Shown here: piece after piece, positions 53,352 through 61,446 of the stretch
Layout: the number at the start of each line of letters is the position of its first letter
Numbering within the stretch: the stretch's first letter is position 1
Assembly (NCBI GenBank): GCA_024400275.1
Contig: JAKSMY010000002.1
Coordinates: forward strand, 25,683-89,682
DNA from: Paludibacteraceae bacterium
GTDB taxonomy: Bacteria; Bacteroidota; Bacteroidia; Bacteroidales; Paludibacteraceae
Direction of reading: 5' to 3'
DNA: 64,000 bases
Made by a program: the position numbers and the translations under genes
Notes under the pieces: model-generated
Databases searched by the model: none
What the model was told of the DNA's origin: nothing
The model's input: only the letters and a program-made list of their open reading frames with translations

Positions 53352-54980
53352 TTACATCATACCTCCCATGCCGGGATTAGGCATAGCGGGGGCGGGTGTT
53401 TCTTCTTTTATATCGGTAATCACACATTCCGTAGTAAGGAACATGCCGGCTATGCTGGCAGCGTTCTCCAATGCTACTCGGGCTACTTTGGCGGGATCAA
53501 CCACGCCTGCGGCTTTCAGGTTCTCATATTCGTCCTTGCGGGCATTGTAACCGAAGTCACCTTTTCCGTTGCGAACCTTATCTACCACTACGGCACCTTC
53601 TTTGCCTGCGTTTTTAACGATTTGGCGGAGAGGTTCTTCAATGGCGCGACGTACAATTTCGATACCTGTTTGTTCGTCTTCGTTCTCGCCTTTCAGACCA
53701 ACTAAAGCCTCTTGTGCACGGATATAAGCCACACCGCCACCGGCAACAATACCTTCTTCGATAGCGGCACGTGTTGCGCTCAAAGCATCATCTACGCGGT
53801 CTTTTTTCTCTTTCATCTCCACTTCGGAAGCGGCACCTACATTCAATTGTGCTACGCCGCCAGCGAGTTTGGCAAGACGTTCTTGCAGTTTTTCCTTGTC
53901 ATAGGTTGATTTGGTAGCGGTGATTTGGGCTTTGATTTGAGCGATACGGTTAGCAATCTGCTCTTTGTCGCCGGCACCGTTTACGATGGTTGTGTTGTCC
54001 TTACTGATGGTGACGTTCTCGGCTGTGCCAAGCATTTCCAATGTGGCTTGTTCCAATTTGATACCTGTTTCTTCGCTGATAACGGTACCGCCTGTCAGAA
54101 TGGCTATGTCTTGCAACATTTCTTTACGACGGTCACCAAATCCGGGTGCTTTTACGGCACATATTTTTAATTGCGCGCGAAGGCGGTTAACAACCAAGGT
54201 GGTCAATGCCTCGCTATCTACATCCTCGGCTATAATCAGCAACGGGCGACCGCTTTGTACTGCCGGTTCGAGAACAGGAAGCAGTTCCTTTAAGTTGGAT
54301 ATTTTTTTATCGTGGATAAGGATATAAGGCTTATCCATTTCTGCTTCCATAGTCTCGGTATTGGTTACGAAATAGGGGCTGATATAGCCGCGATCGAATT
54401 GCATACCTTGTACCACGTCAATCGTGGTGTCCATTCCTTTGGCTTCTCCGATGGTGATAACGCCGTCTTTGCTGACTTTACGCATAGCGTCGGCAATGAG
54501 TTTACCGATTTCGGCATCGTTGTTGGCAGAAATAGTGGCTACTTGTTCGATTTTGTCGAAGTCGTTTCCAACTACTTCGCTCTGCTCTTTGATATTGTTA
54601 ACAACGGCAGTCACGGCTTTGTCTATACCGCGTTTGAGGTCCATGGGATTGGCACCGGCGGTTACGTTTTTCAAACCTACGCCTACGATAGCTTGTGCCA
54701 GAACGGTGGCTGTGGTGGTACCGTCACCGGCTTGGTCGCCTGTTTTTGAAGCCACCTCTTTAACCAATTGTGCACCAAGGTTTTCGCGCGCATCGGGTAA
54801 TTCAATTTCCTTAGCAACGGTAACACCATCTTTGGTGATATGAGGTGCTCCATATTTTTTGTCGATAATGACATTACGTCCTTTAGGACCGAGGGTAACT
54901 TTAACGGCATCAGCCAATTGGTCAACGCCACGTTTGAGTGCATCGCGTGCCTCAATATTGTACATAAGTTCTTTTGCCAT
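53352..54980 (-). CDS. groEL: Chaperonin GroEL (HSP60)
   Basis: A 542-residue subunit of the double-ring chaperonin. It has the N-terminal [20 protein letters not shown], the ATP motif [14 protein letters not shown], the cpn60 signature [16 protein letters not shown] and the flexible C-terminal tail NPGMGGMM. The start is the ATG at 54978-54980 (MAKELMYN), four codons inside the frame. It lies 4 bases downstream of groES in the same operon. Confidence 0.97.
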   Translation of the reverse strand: MAKELMYNIEARDALKRGVDQLADAVKVTLGPKGRNVIIDKKYGAPHITKDGVTVAKEIELPDARENLGAQLVKEVASKTGDQAGDGTTTATVLAQAIVGVGLKNVTAGANPMDLKRGIDKAVTAVVNNIKEQSEVVGNDFDKIEQVATISANNDAEIGKLIADAMRKVSKDGVITIGEAKGMDTTIDVVQGMQFDRGYISPYFVTNTETMEAEMDKPYILIHDKKISNLKELLPVLEPAVQSGRPLLIIAEDVDSEALTTLVVNRLRAQLKICAVKAPGFGDRRKEMLQDIAILTGGTVISEETGIKLEQATLEMLGTAENVTISKDNTTIVNGAGDKEQIANRIAQIKAQITATKSTYDKEKLQERLAKLAGGVAQLNVGAASEVEMKEKKDRVDDALSATRAAIEEGIVAGGGVAYIRAQEALVGLKGENEDEQTGIEIVRRAIEEPLRQIVKNAGKEGAVVVDKVRNGKGDFGYNARKDEYENLKAAGVVDPAKVARVALENAASIAGMFLTTECVITDIKEETPAPAMPNPGMGGMM

Positions 54981-54984
54981 AGTT

Positions 54985-55257
54985 TTATGCAATTACCGCC
55001 AAAACATCGCTTTGGCGCATGATTAATAATTTTTCGTTTTCAACTTCAATTTCGGTGCCGGCATATTTGCCATACAGTACTTGGTCACCGGCTTTGAGTA
55101 CCATTTGTTCGTCCTTGGTACCGCCGCCAACGGCGATTACTTCACCTTTTAGAGGTTTTTCTTTCGCGCTATCAGGAATAATGATTCCGGAAGCCGTTTT
55201 CGTTTCTGCAGCTACTGGTCTAACCAGTACTCGATCTGCCAATGGTTTGATGTTCAT
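54985..55257 (-). CDS. groES: Co-chaperonin GroES (HSP10)
   Basis: A 90-residue lid of the GroEL ring. It begins [15 protein letters not shown] and has the mobile loop [20 protein letters not shown] and the [15 protein letters not shown] strand. The start is the ATG at 55255-55257; the frame's upstream extension crosses the promoter. The operon's promoter looks sigma-54 dependent rather than the usual TAnnTTTG type. Confidence 0.96.
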   Translation of the reverse strand: MNIKPLADRVLVRPVAAETKTASGIIIPDSAKEKPLKGEVIAVGGGTKDEQMVLKAGDQVLYGKYAGTEIEVENEKLLIMRQSDVLAVIA

Positions 55258-55298
55258 AGTATATAATTTTTTGAAATGTTTTTCTCTGTAGAGAGATG

Positions 55299-55314
55299 TG
55301 CAAATTGTATGCCA
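55299..55314 (-). promoter_or_regulatory. Probable sigma-54 (-24/-12) promoter of groES-groEL
   Basis: On the minus strand the sequence TGGCAT, five bases, TTGCA matches the sigma-54 consensus with the exact GG-N10-GC spacing. The start codon is about 42 bases away. No TAnnTTTG element is nearby on this strand. Confidence 0.7.
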
Positions 55315-55317
55315 AAA

Positions 55318-55380
55318 TGACAAAAATCTGCCAAATAAAATAAAAGTCTGCCACGACTGACAATTTGGCAGAAAATGGCA
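55318..55380. promoter_or_regulatory. Cluster of TCTGCCA/TGGCAGA and TGACA boxes upstream of groES
   Basis: TCTGCCA occurs at 55327-55333 and, 20 bases on, at 55347-55353, with the inverted form TGGCAGA at 55366-55372. TGACA lies at 55318 and 55358. These could be enhancer-binding sites for a sigma-54 activator. Confidence 0.55.
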
Positions 55381-55415
55381 TATCCGTATAAATTTTCAAA
55401 AAAAATGTAAAAATA

Positions 55416-55447
55416 TTTGCGTAATTAAAATAATTTTTGTAATTTTG
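55416..55447 (+). promoter_or_regulatory. Consensus promoter for rpmB-rpmG
   Basis: TTTG (55416-55419), 20 bases, TAATTTTG (55440-55447). A small hairpin CACGA/TCGTG sits at the expected start of the transcript. Confidence 0.85.
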
Positions 55448-55566
55448 CACGATTTTTCGTGTGAATTGGGCTCATGTGTATGTGTGTGCGGTAAAGAATA
55501 GGGGAGTAAAAAGAGATGTGTAGAGCCTGTAAATGATTGAAAATTAAATACTAAATTTATAATAAA

Positions 55567-55806
55567 ATGTCAAAGATTTGTCAAATTACCGGCAAGAAAG
55601 CCATGATGGGGTGCAATGTATCGCACTCGAAGCGCCACACCAAGCGCAGCTTCGATGTGAACTTGTTCCACAAGAAGTTCTACTGGGTAGAACAGGATTG
55701 CTGGATCAGCTTAAACGTGAGTGCCGCTGGTCTGCGTACAATTAACAAAATCGGTTTGGACGCTGCTCTGAAGCAGGCCGCCGAAAAAGGGTATCTTTAC
55801 GAATAA
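55567..55806 (+). CDS. rpmB: 50S ribosomal protein L28
   Basis: A 79-residue ribosomal protein with the family opening [20 protein letters not shown], the SKRHTKRSF basic patch and the end AAEKGYLYE. It leads a small operon with rpmG and a DUF4295 gene, the standard order in Bacteroidota. Confidence 0.96.
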   Translation: MSKICQITGKKAMMGCNVSHSKRHTKRSFDVNLFHKKFYWVEQDCWISLNVSAAGLRTINKIGLDAALKQAAEKGYLYE

Positions 55807-55808
55807 AC

Positions 55809-55817
55809 AAGGAGGAG
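55809..55817 (+). promoter_or_regulatory. Shine-Dalgarno sequence before rpmG
   Basis: AAGGAGGAG ends 6 bases before the rpmG ATG. Such strong sites are rare in Bacteroidota. Confidence 0.7.
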
Positions 55818-55823
55818 TAAACT

Positions 55824-56012
55824 ATGGCAAAGAAAACGAAAGAAGCTCGTGTACAAGTTATTCTTGAATGCACGGAACAGAAGGCCAGCGGTGTGCCCGG
55901 TATGTCTCGTTACATTACCACCAAAAACCGTAAGAACACTCCCGATCGTTTGGAGTTGATGAAGTATAACCCTTACCTGAAGAAGTACACCCTTCACAAG
56001 GAAATTAAGTAA
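55824..56012 (+). CDS. rpmG: 50S ribosomal protein L33
   Basis: A 62-residue ribosomal protein ([19 protein letters not shown]; the [20 protein letters not shown] core; end LHKEIK). It has one of the few clear Shine-Dalgarno sequences in the window, 6 bases from the ATG. It lies 17 bases after rpmB. Confidence 0.96.
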   Translation: MAKKTKEARVQVILECTEQKASGVPGMSRYITTKNRKNTPDRLELMKYNPYLKKYTLHKEIK

Positions 56013-56040
56013 TTAACCAACTAATTGAAAGGTTTAAACT

Positions 56041-56193
56041 ATGGCAAAGAAAGCGGTTGCAACATTGCATACAGGTAATGCCGGTCGTACGCACACCAAG
56101 TGCATTAAGATGGTAAAAAGTCCTAAAACCGGTGCTTATATCTTCCAAGAGGAAGTAGTAGAAAACGAGAAAGTAAGCGAATTCTTCAAATAA
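56041..56193 (+). CDS. DUF4295 small protein
   Basis: A 50-residue basic protein beginning MAKKAVATLHTGNAGRTHTK and ending SEFFK, typical of the DUF4295 family found right after rpmG in Bacteroidota. Its place in a ribosomal-protein operon and its composition suggest a ribosome-associated role, but none is proven. It is followed after 22 bases by an intrinsic terminator. Confidence 0.88.
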   Translation: MAKKAVATLHTGNAGRTHTKCIKMVKSPKTGAYIFQEEVVENEKVSEFFK

Positions 56194-56215
56194 GAATAGC
56201 ATACAGCATAAAGAT

Positions 56216-56250
56216 AAACTCCTGCCCACAAGGGTGGGAGTTTGTTTTTG
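56216..56250 (+). terminator. Intrinsic terminator of the rpmB operon
   Basis: AAACTCC and GGGAGTTT form the stem (with inner CCC/GGG), followed by GTTTTTG. Confidence 0.85.
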
Positions 56251-56434
56251 TGCTAGTTTGCAAAAAAAATCTGTCCTAAAGCGCAGTATAGCGCATCATG
56301 TGTATATCATATATATATCTAATGTATAGCTCCGTTGTATGGTGTCAAATTGGACAGGTAAATGCCTAAAAACGAAGCTTAGCGTTTAGAGTTTTGAGTG
56401 GTTTAACCTAATTTTTGAAATTGTTACAAAAAAA

Positions 56435-56466
56435 TTTGCGTATATCAAAAATATTTTGTACTTTTG
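56435..56466 (+). promoter_or_regulatory. Consensus promoter of the V-ATPase operon
   Basis: TTTG (56435-56438), 20 bases, TACTTTTG (56459-56466). The ATG at 56532 is about 58 bases downstream. Confidence 0.85.
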
Positions 56467-56531
56467 CGGTCAAATTTATACGGAGCAGAGTTGGTCCACA
56501 AAACACAGCAGATAAATAAATACAAAACAAT

Positions 56532-57116
56532 ATGAAATTAGAAGAAATTACGAGTAAAATCTATGCTGAAGGCGTAGAAAAAGGTAATCAGGAAGCCCAA
56601 GCCATCATTGCCAAAGCCAAAGAAGAGGCTCAGGCTATTATCGACAAGGCAACGGCTGAAGCTCAAGCCCAGTTGCAAAAAGCAGAGCAAAAAGCTCAAG
56701 AAATGGACGCTCACACCCGTTCCGAACTCAAAATGTTTACGGAACAGAGTTTGAATGCGCTAAAAACGCAAGTGACCGATCTCGTAAACGGAAAAGTGGT
56801 GGAAGACAATATAAAAGCCGCTACTGCCGACCCTAAGTTCATGCAAGGTATTATCGCCAAAATGGCAGAAAGTATGGCTAAAGACGGTGCCGTTACAATT
56901 GATGCTAAAGACGCTGACGCTCTGAAAACTTATTTTGCAACCAATGCAAAAGGGCTGCTGGATAAAGGCGTGACGATTAACGAAGTGAAGGGCTTAAAGA
57001 CCGACTTCCAACTCAAACCGGAAAAAGGCGGGTATAAAATGTCGTTCGGAGAAGCCGAGTTTATCGCCTACTTCAAAGAATTCCTCAGACCGCAACTTAT
57101 TGAACTGCTTTTTTAG
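56532..57116 (+). CDS. atpE: V-type ATPase subunit E (peripheral stalk)
   Basis: A 194-residue protein with a long N-terminal coiled coil (about 15-75, rich in A, K, E and Q: KAKEEAQAIIDKATAEAQAQ) and a compact C-terminal domain that contacts the catalytic head. It forms the stator linking V1 to subunit I. It is the first gene of the operon, as in spirochaetes and chlamydiae. Confidence 0.9.
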   Translation: MKLEEITSKIYAEGVEKGNQEAQAIIAKAKEEAQAIIDKATAEAQAQLQKAEQKAQEMDAHTRSELKMFTEQSLNALKTQVTDLVNGKVVEDNIKAATADPKFMQGIIAKMAESMAKDGAVTIDAKDADALKTYFATNAKGLLDKGVTINEVKGLKTDFQLKPEKGGYKMSFGEAEFIAYFKEFLRPQLIELLF

Positions 57117-57149
57117 AAGACGAGGCAACCAGAATTGGATAATAGAATT

Positions 57150-57680
57150 ATGGGATACGAATATTTAATAGCTAGTTTGCCAGAATTGCACCCCGGTGAC
57201 AAAGCTCCTATGACGATGGAGGCTTTGGACGCGCTGTTGGCTGAGTCGCTTAGCGACAAAGACTTGGAGCAAATCAGACTGATGAACTTGCGTGCTTCGT
57301 ATGGCGTATGTGCGTTCATTCATGATTGGCAAGCTTTCAACCATGACCTAAACAATATATTGACCGCAGAGATATGTCGCAAACACGGTTTTGACCTCAA
57401 GAAAAATATCTTGGGCGAGATGCCCACTGATGTAGCTCCGGAAATCAAAGCATTAAGTCAGATAGCCAACTTGTATGAACGTGAGCGTCAAATAGATGCT
57501 GTACGCTTCAATTGGTTGGAAGAACGGACACAAATGATTACGTTCTCTTTGGAGAATATATTGGCTTACTATTTGGAACTGCAGATGCTCTGCCGTTGGG
57601 ATATACTCACTCGCGAAACGGGAGAAAAAGTGTTCCGCGACATCGTAACAGACTTTAAAAAGGGAATTAAATTGGAATAA
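57150..57680 (+). CDS. DUF2764 protein of the V-ATPase operon (probable subunit C/Vma6-like)
   Basis: A 176-residue, mostly helical protein starting MGYEYLIASLPELHPGD. The DUF2764 family is found almost only between subunits E and A in compact V-ATPase operons. No separate subunit C gene is present, so it probably takes that coupling role on the ring. I use the ATG at 57150 rather than the TTG five codons upstream. It ends 3 bases before atpA. Confidence 0.8.
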   Translation: MGYEYLIASLPELHPGDKAPMTMEALDALLAESLSDKDLEQIRLMNLRASYGVCAFIHDWQAFNHDLNNILTAEICRKHGFDLKKNILGEMPTDVAPEIKALSQIANLYERERQIDAVRFNWLEERTQMITFSLENILAYYLELQMLCRWDILTRETGEKVFRDIVTDFKKGIKLE

Positions 57681-57683
57681 GAT

Positions 57684-59462
57684 ATGACAACAGGAAAAGT
57701 AAAAGGTATCATCGCTAACCTTGTTACGGTTATAGTTGATGGTCCTGTATCACAAAACGAAATTGCCTACATCAGCGTAGCAAGTCAAAAGACCAAAGAC
57801 GGAACTACCAACTTGATGTCAGAGGTGATTAAAGTGACCGGAGAAAACGTCTATGTTCAGGTGTTTGAGTCCACTCGCGGCTTGAAAGTGGGAGATAAGG
57901 TTGAGTTTACCGGCCACATGTTGGAGGTAACGCTCGGTCCCGGACTATTGAGCCGAAACTACGACGGTTTACAGAATGACCTTGATAAACTGACAGGCGT
58001 ATTCCTGCAACGTGGTGAATATAACTATCCATTGGACAAGGAAAAACGATGGAAGTTTGAACCAATAGCACAAGTGGGCGACAAGGTGGAAGCTGCCGCT
58101 TGGTTGGGTGAGGTAGACGAGAATCACCAGCCTCACAAGATTATGGTACCCTTTGCGTTTGAAGGAACCTACACCGTTAAATCCATTGTGGCAGCAGGTG
58201 AATACAAAATAGAAGATACTATCGCTGTGCTGACTGATGCCGAAGGTAACGACCATAACGTAACCATGGTGCAGAAATGGCCGGTAAAGAAAGCCATCCT
58301 GGCATATAAATCCAAACCGCGTCCATTCAAATTATTGGAGACTGGTGTCCGTACCATAGATACGGCTAACCCTATCTGTGAAGGCGGTACAGGCTTTATT
58401 CCCGGTCCTTTCGGTACAGGAAAAACGGTGCTGCAACATGCTATCTCTAAACAAGCCGAAGCCGACATCGTTATCATCGCCGCCTGCGGTGAGCGTGCCA
58501 ATGAGGTGGTGGAGACCTTTACCGAATTCCCCGAATTGGAAGACCCACATACGGGACGCAAACTGATGGAACGTACCATTATCATTGCCAACACGTCCAA
58601 TATGCCTGTTGCCAGCCGTGAAGCGTCTGTTTATACCTCCATGACGATAGCCGAATATTATCGTTCTATGGGCTTGCGCGTACTGCTGATGGCAGACTCT
58701 ACATCTCGTTGGGCACAGGCTCTGCGTGAGATGAGTAACCGTATGGAGGAACTGCCGGGACAAGATGCCTTCCCGATGGACTTGTCTGCTATCATCGGTG
58801 CCTTCTACGCACGCGCAGGATTCGTTTATTTAAATAACGGCAAGACCGGTTCGGTTACTTTCCTTGGCACCGTATCTCCTGCCGGAGGTAACTTGAAAGA
58901 GCCCGTTACAGAGGGTACCAAGAAAGTGGCACGTTGCTTCTATGCTTTGGAGCAAGCCCGTGCCGACCATAAACGTTATCCGGCCGTTAACCCGATTGAT
59001 TCATATTCCAAATATATCGAATACCCGGAGTTTGCAGAGTATATCTCCAACCTCATTGACGACCAATGGATTGGCAAGGTCAACGAGATGAAGACCTATT
59101 TGCAGCGCGGTAAGGAAATTCAAGAGCAAATCAATATCCTTGGTGATGACGGCGTGCCCGTAGATTATCACGAGGAATTCTGGAAGAGCGAAGTGATAGA
59201 CTTTGTTATCCTGCAACAAGATGCGTTCGATAAAATCGATGCCGTGTGTCCGTTGGAACGTCAACGCTATATGCTTGATTTGGTGATGAATATCTGCCAT
59301 TCAGATTACAACTTTGACAATTTCCTTGATGTAATCGACTACTTCAAACGCATTATCAACCTCTGCAAACAAATGAACTACAGCGAGTTCCATAGTGCAG
59401 ACTTTGAGAACTATCAAACTAAATTGAATGAACTCCTTGCTGAAAAGCAGATAAAAGCATAA
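57684..59462 (+). CDS. atpA: V-type ATPase catalytic subunit A
   Basis: A 592-residue nucleotide-binding subunit. The Walker A motif is GPFGTGKTVLQ (about 239-249), the arginine- and glutamate-containing CGERANEVVE follows, and LLMADSTSRWAQALREMSNR forms the Walker B region. The non-homologous insert typical of A subunits lies before the P-loop. Together with subunit B it forms the A3B3 head that hydrolyses or makes ATP. Confidence 0.96.
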   Translation: MTTGKVKGIIANLVTVIVDGPVSQNEIAYISVASQKTKDGTTNLMSEVIKVTGENVYVQVFESTRGLKVGDKVEFTGHMLEVTLGPGLLSRNYDGLQNDLDKLTGVFLQRGEYNYPLDKEKRWKFEPIAQVGDKVEAAAWLGEVDENHQPHKIMVPFAFEGTYTVKSIVAAGEYKIEDTIAVLTDAEGNDHNVTMVQKWPVKKAILAYKSKPRPFKLLETGVRTIDTANPICEGGTGFIPGPFGTGKTVLQHAISKQAEADIVIIAACGERANEVVETFTEFPELEDPHTGRKLMERTIIIANTSNMPVASREASVYTSMTIAEYYRSMGLRVLLMADSTSRWAQALREMSNRMEELPGQDAFPMDLSAIIGAFYARAGFVYLNNGKTGSVTFLGTVSPAGGNLKEPVTEGTKKVARCFYALEQARADHKRYPAVNPIDSYSKYIEYPEFAEYISNLIDDQWIGKVNEMKTYLQRGKEIQEQINILGDDGVPVDYHEEFWKSEVIDFVILQQDAFDKIDAVCPLERQRYMLDLVMNICHSDYNFDNFLDVIDYFKRIINLCKQMNYSEFHSADFENYQTKLNELLAEKQIKA

Positions 59463-59467
59463 CGACT

Positions 59468-60796
59468 ATGGCAAAAGCATTTCAAAAAATATACACAGAG
59501 ATTACCGCCATTACCAAAGCAACTTGCTCGCTAAAGGCGGAAGGAGTAGGTAACGACGAATTGGCTACCGTAAACGGTAAACTCGCCCAGGTCGTTAAGA
59601 TTATGGGTGACGAAGTGACCTTGCAGGTGTTCCAAGGCACGGAAGGTATTCCAACCAATGCCGAAGTGGTTTTCTTGGGCAAAGCCCCGTCACTAAAAGT
59701 TAGTGACCAACTGGCAGGACGTTTCTTCAACGCGTACGGTGACCCAATTGATGGCGGACCCGCTGTAGAAGGTGAAGACGTGGAAATCGGTGGTCCAAGT
59801 GTGAACCCTGTTCGTCGTAAACAACCATCTGAGTTGATTGCAACAGGTATTGCCGGTATTGACTTGAATAACACACTCGTATCCGGTCAAAAGATTCCTT
59901 TCTTTGCGGATCCCGACCAACCGTACAACCAAGTGATGGCCAACGTGGCTCTTCGTGCCGATGTAGATAAGATTATCTTGGGCGGTATGGGATTGACTAA
60001 CGATGATTATCTGTACTTCAAAAACGTATTTGCTAATGCCGGTGTGCTGGACCGTATCGTTTCCTTTGTCAACACAACCGAGAACCCAGCCGTAGAGCGT
60101 TTGCTGATTCCGGATATGGCATTGACGGCAGCTGAGTATTTTGCTGTACATAAACACCAAAAAGTGTTGGTATTGCTGACTGATATGACGCTGTATGCCG
60201 ACGCTTTAGCTATCGTAAGTAACCGTATGGACCAAATTCCAAGTAAGGACTCTATGCCGGGGTCGTTGTACTCCGATTTGGCAAAGATATACGAAAAAGC
60301 TGTTCAATTCCCGGAGGAAGCCGGTGGCGGAAGTATCACGATTATTGCCGTAACCACTTTGTCCGGTGGTGATATCACGCACGCTATTCCTGATAATACG
60401 GGATACATTACCGAGGGTCAGTTATATCTGCGTCGTGATTCCGATATCGGAAAAGTTATCGTGGATCCTTTCCGTTCTCTGTCTCGTTTGAAACAGTTAG
60501 TCGCCGGCAAGAAAACACGCGAAGACCACCCGCAAGTAATGAACGCTGCTGTTCGTCTGTATGCCGATGCCGCTAATGCCAAAACAAAACTGGAGAATGG
60601 TTTTGATTTGACCGACTACGATGAGCGTTGCTTGGACTTCGCAAAAGAGTATTCAAACGATATTCTTGCTATTGATGTAAATATCAACACGGTGGAAATG
60701 TTGGATGTAGCTTGGTCGTTGTTTGCTAAATATTTCAAACCCGAAGAGGTGAATATCAAGCAGGCATTGGTAGATAAATACTGGACAAAAGGCTAA
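59468..60796 (+). CDS. atpB: V-type ATPase regulatory subunit B
   Basis: A 442-residue non-catalytic partner of subunit A. It lacks a P-loop, as expected, and shows DPDQPYNQVMANVALRADVD, LLTDMTLYADALAIVSNRMD and the PSKDSMPGSLYSDLAKIYE segment. The stop codon is inside a heptamer array that fills the gap to subunit D. Confidence 0.95.
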   Translation: MAKAFQKIYTEITAITKATCSLKAEGVGNDELATVNGKLAQVVKIMGDEVTLQVFQGTEGIPTNAEVVFLGKAPSLKVSDQLAGRFFNAYGDPIDGGPAVEGEDVEIGGPSVNPVRRKQPSELIATGIAGIDLNNTLVSGQKIPFFADPDQPYNQVMANVALRADVDKIILGGMGLTNDDYLYFKNVFANAGVLDRIVSFVNTTENPAVERLLIPDMALTAAEYFAVHKHQKVLVLLTDMTLYADALAIVSNRMDQIPSKDSMPGSLYSDLAKIYEKAVQFPEEAGGGSITIIAVTTLSGGDITHAIPDNTGYITEGQLYLRRDSDIGKVIVDPFRSLSRLKQLVAGKKTREDHPQVMNAAVRLYADAANAKTKLENGFDLTDYDERCLDFAKEYSNDILAIDVNINTVEMLDVAWSLFAKYFKPEEVNIKQALVDKYWTKG

Positions 60797-60825
60797 AGAC
60801 AAAGGACTAAAGACTAAAGATAATG
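60791..60825. repeat. Heptamer array filling the atpB-atpD junction
   Basis: Units GGCTAAA, GACAAAG, GACTAAA, GACTAAA, GATAATG. The array carries the atpB TAA stop and runs into the atpD ATG. Confidence 0.85.
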
Positions 60826-61446
60826 GCAATATCTTTTCAATATAATAAAACATCTCTGCAAAGTTTGGAAAAGGACTTGAAGATGCGGCAGCGTACGCTA
60901 CCTACCTTACAGAGCAAAGAAACCGCCTTGCGCTTGGAAGTGAAACATGCCAAGGACGAAATTACTGCTTTGGACGAGGAGGTTAACCGCCGCATTAAAG
61001 ACTATGACCAGATGATTGCCTTGTGGGGGGAGTTTGATACGACACTTATCCATGTAGATGACGTGCGTATGTCTATCAAGAAGATAGCCGGTGTACGTGT
61101 ACCAATGTTGGACGAGGTGGTTTATTCAACCAAACCATTCAATATATTCTCCTCTCCCAAGTGGTTTGCAGATGGCTTTGAGCAACTTAAAGCCATAGCA
61201 GATGTAGGAATAAGACAGGAATTTGTGCGTCGCAAGGTGGACTTATTGGAATATGCGCGCAAGAAAACAACGCAAAAAGTCAATCTATTCGAAAAAGTAC
61301 AGATTCCGGGTTATCAAGACGCTATCCGTAAAATCAAACGTTTTATGGAAGACGAGGAGAATTTGAGCAAGTCCAGTCAGAAAATCGTTAAAAGCAAACG
61401 CCAACGTATGGCAGAACAAGAAGTAGAAAAGGAGGTATCGCTATGA
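60823..61446 (+). CDS. atpD: V-type ATPase subunit D (central rotor stalk)
   Basis: A 207-residue protein dominated by two long coiled-coil helices (about 5-75 and 120-200), the rotor shaft inside the A3B3 ring. It begins MAISFQYNKTSLQSLEKDLK; the basic end includes KIVKSKRQRMAEQEVEKE. It overlaps atpI by 4 bases. No subunit F gene is present in the operon. Confidence 0.92.
   Translation: MAISFQYNKTSLQSLEKDLKMRQRTLPTLQSKETALRLEVKHAKDEITALDEEVNRRIKDYDQMIALWGEFDTTLIHVDDVRMSIKKIAGVRVPMLDEVVYSTKPFNIFSSPKWFADGFEQLKAIADVGIRQEFVRRKVDLLEYARKKTTQKVNLFEKVQIPGYQDAIRKIKRFMEDEENLSKSSQKIVKSKRQRMAEQEVEKEVSL
61428..61436 (+). promoter_or_regulatory. Shine-Dalgarno sequence before atpI
   Basis: AAAGGAGGT, a complete anti-16S complement, ends 6 bases before the atpI ATG and lies in the atpD coding end. 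Confidence 0.7.

Larger units (their letters stand above)
56194..56531. other. 338-base spacer before the V-ATPase operon
   Basis: No gene is seen. It holds the terminator of the rpmB operon (56216-56250), a small imperfect palindrome AAACGAAGCTTAGCGTTT (56374-56391), CTGTCC and GGACAG 80 bases apart, and the V-ATPase promoter (56435-56466). Confidence 0.75.

Noticed and set aside
55261..55400. CIRCE/HrcA operator upstream of groES
   Set aside because: No TTAGCACTC-N9-GAGTGCTAA inverted repeat is present; the repeats there are TCTGCCA/TGGCAGA.
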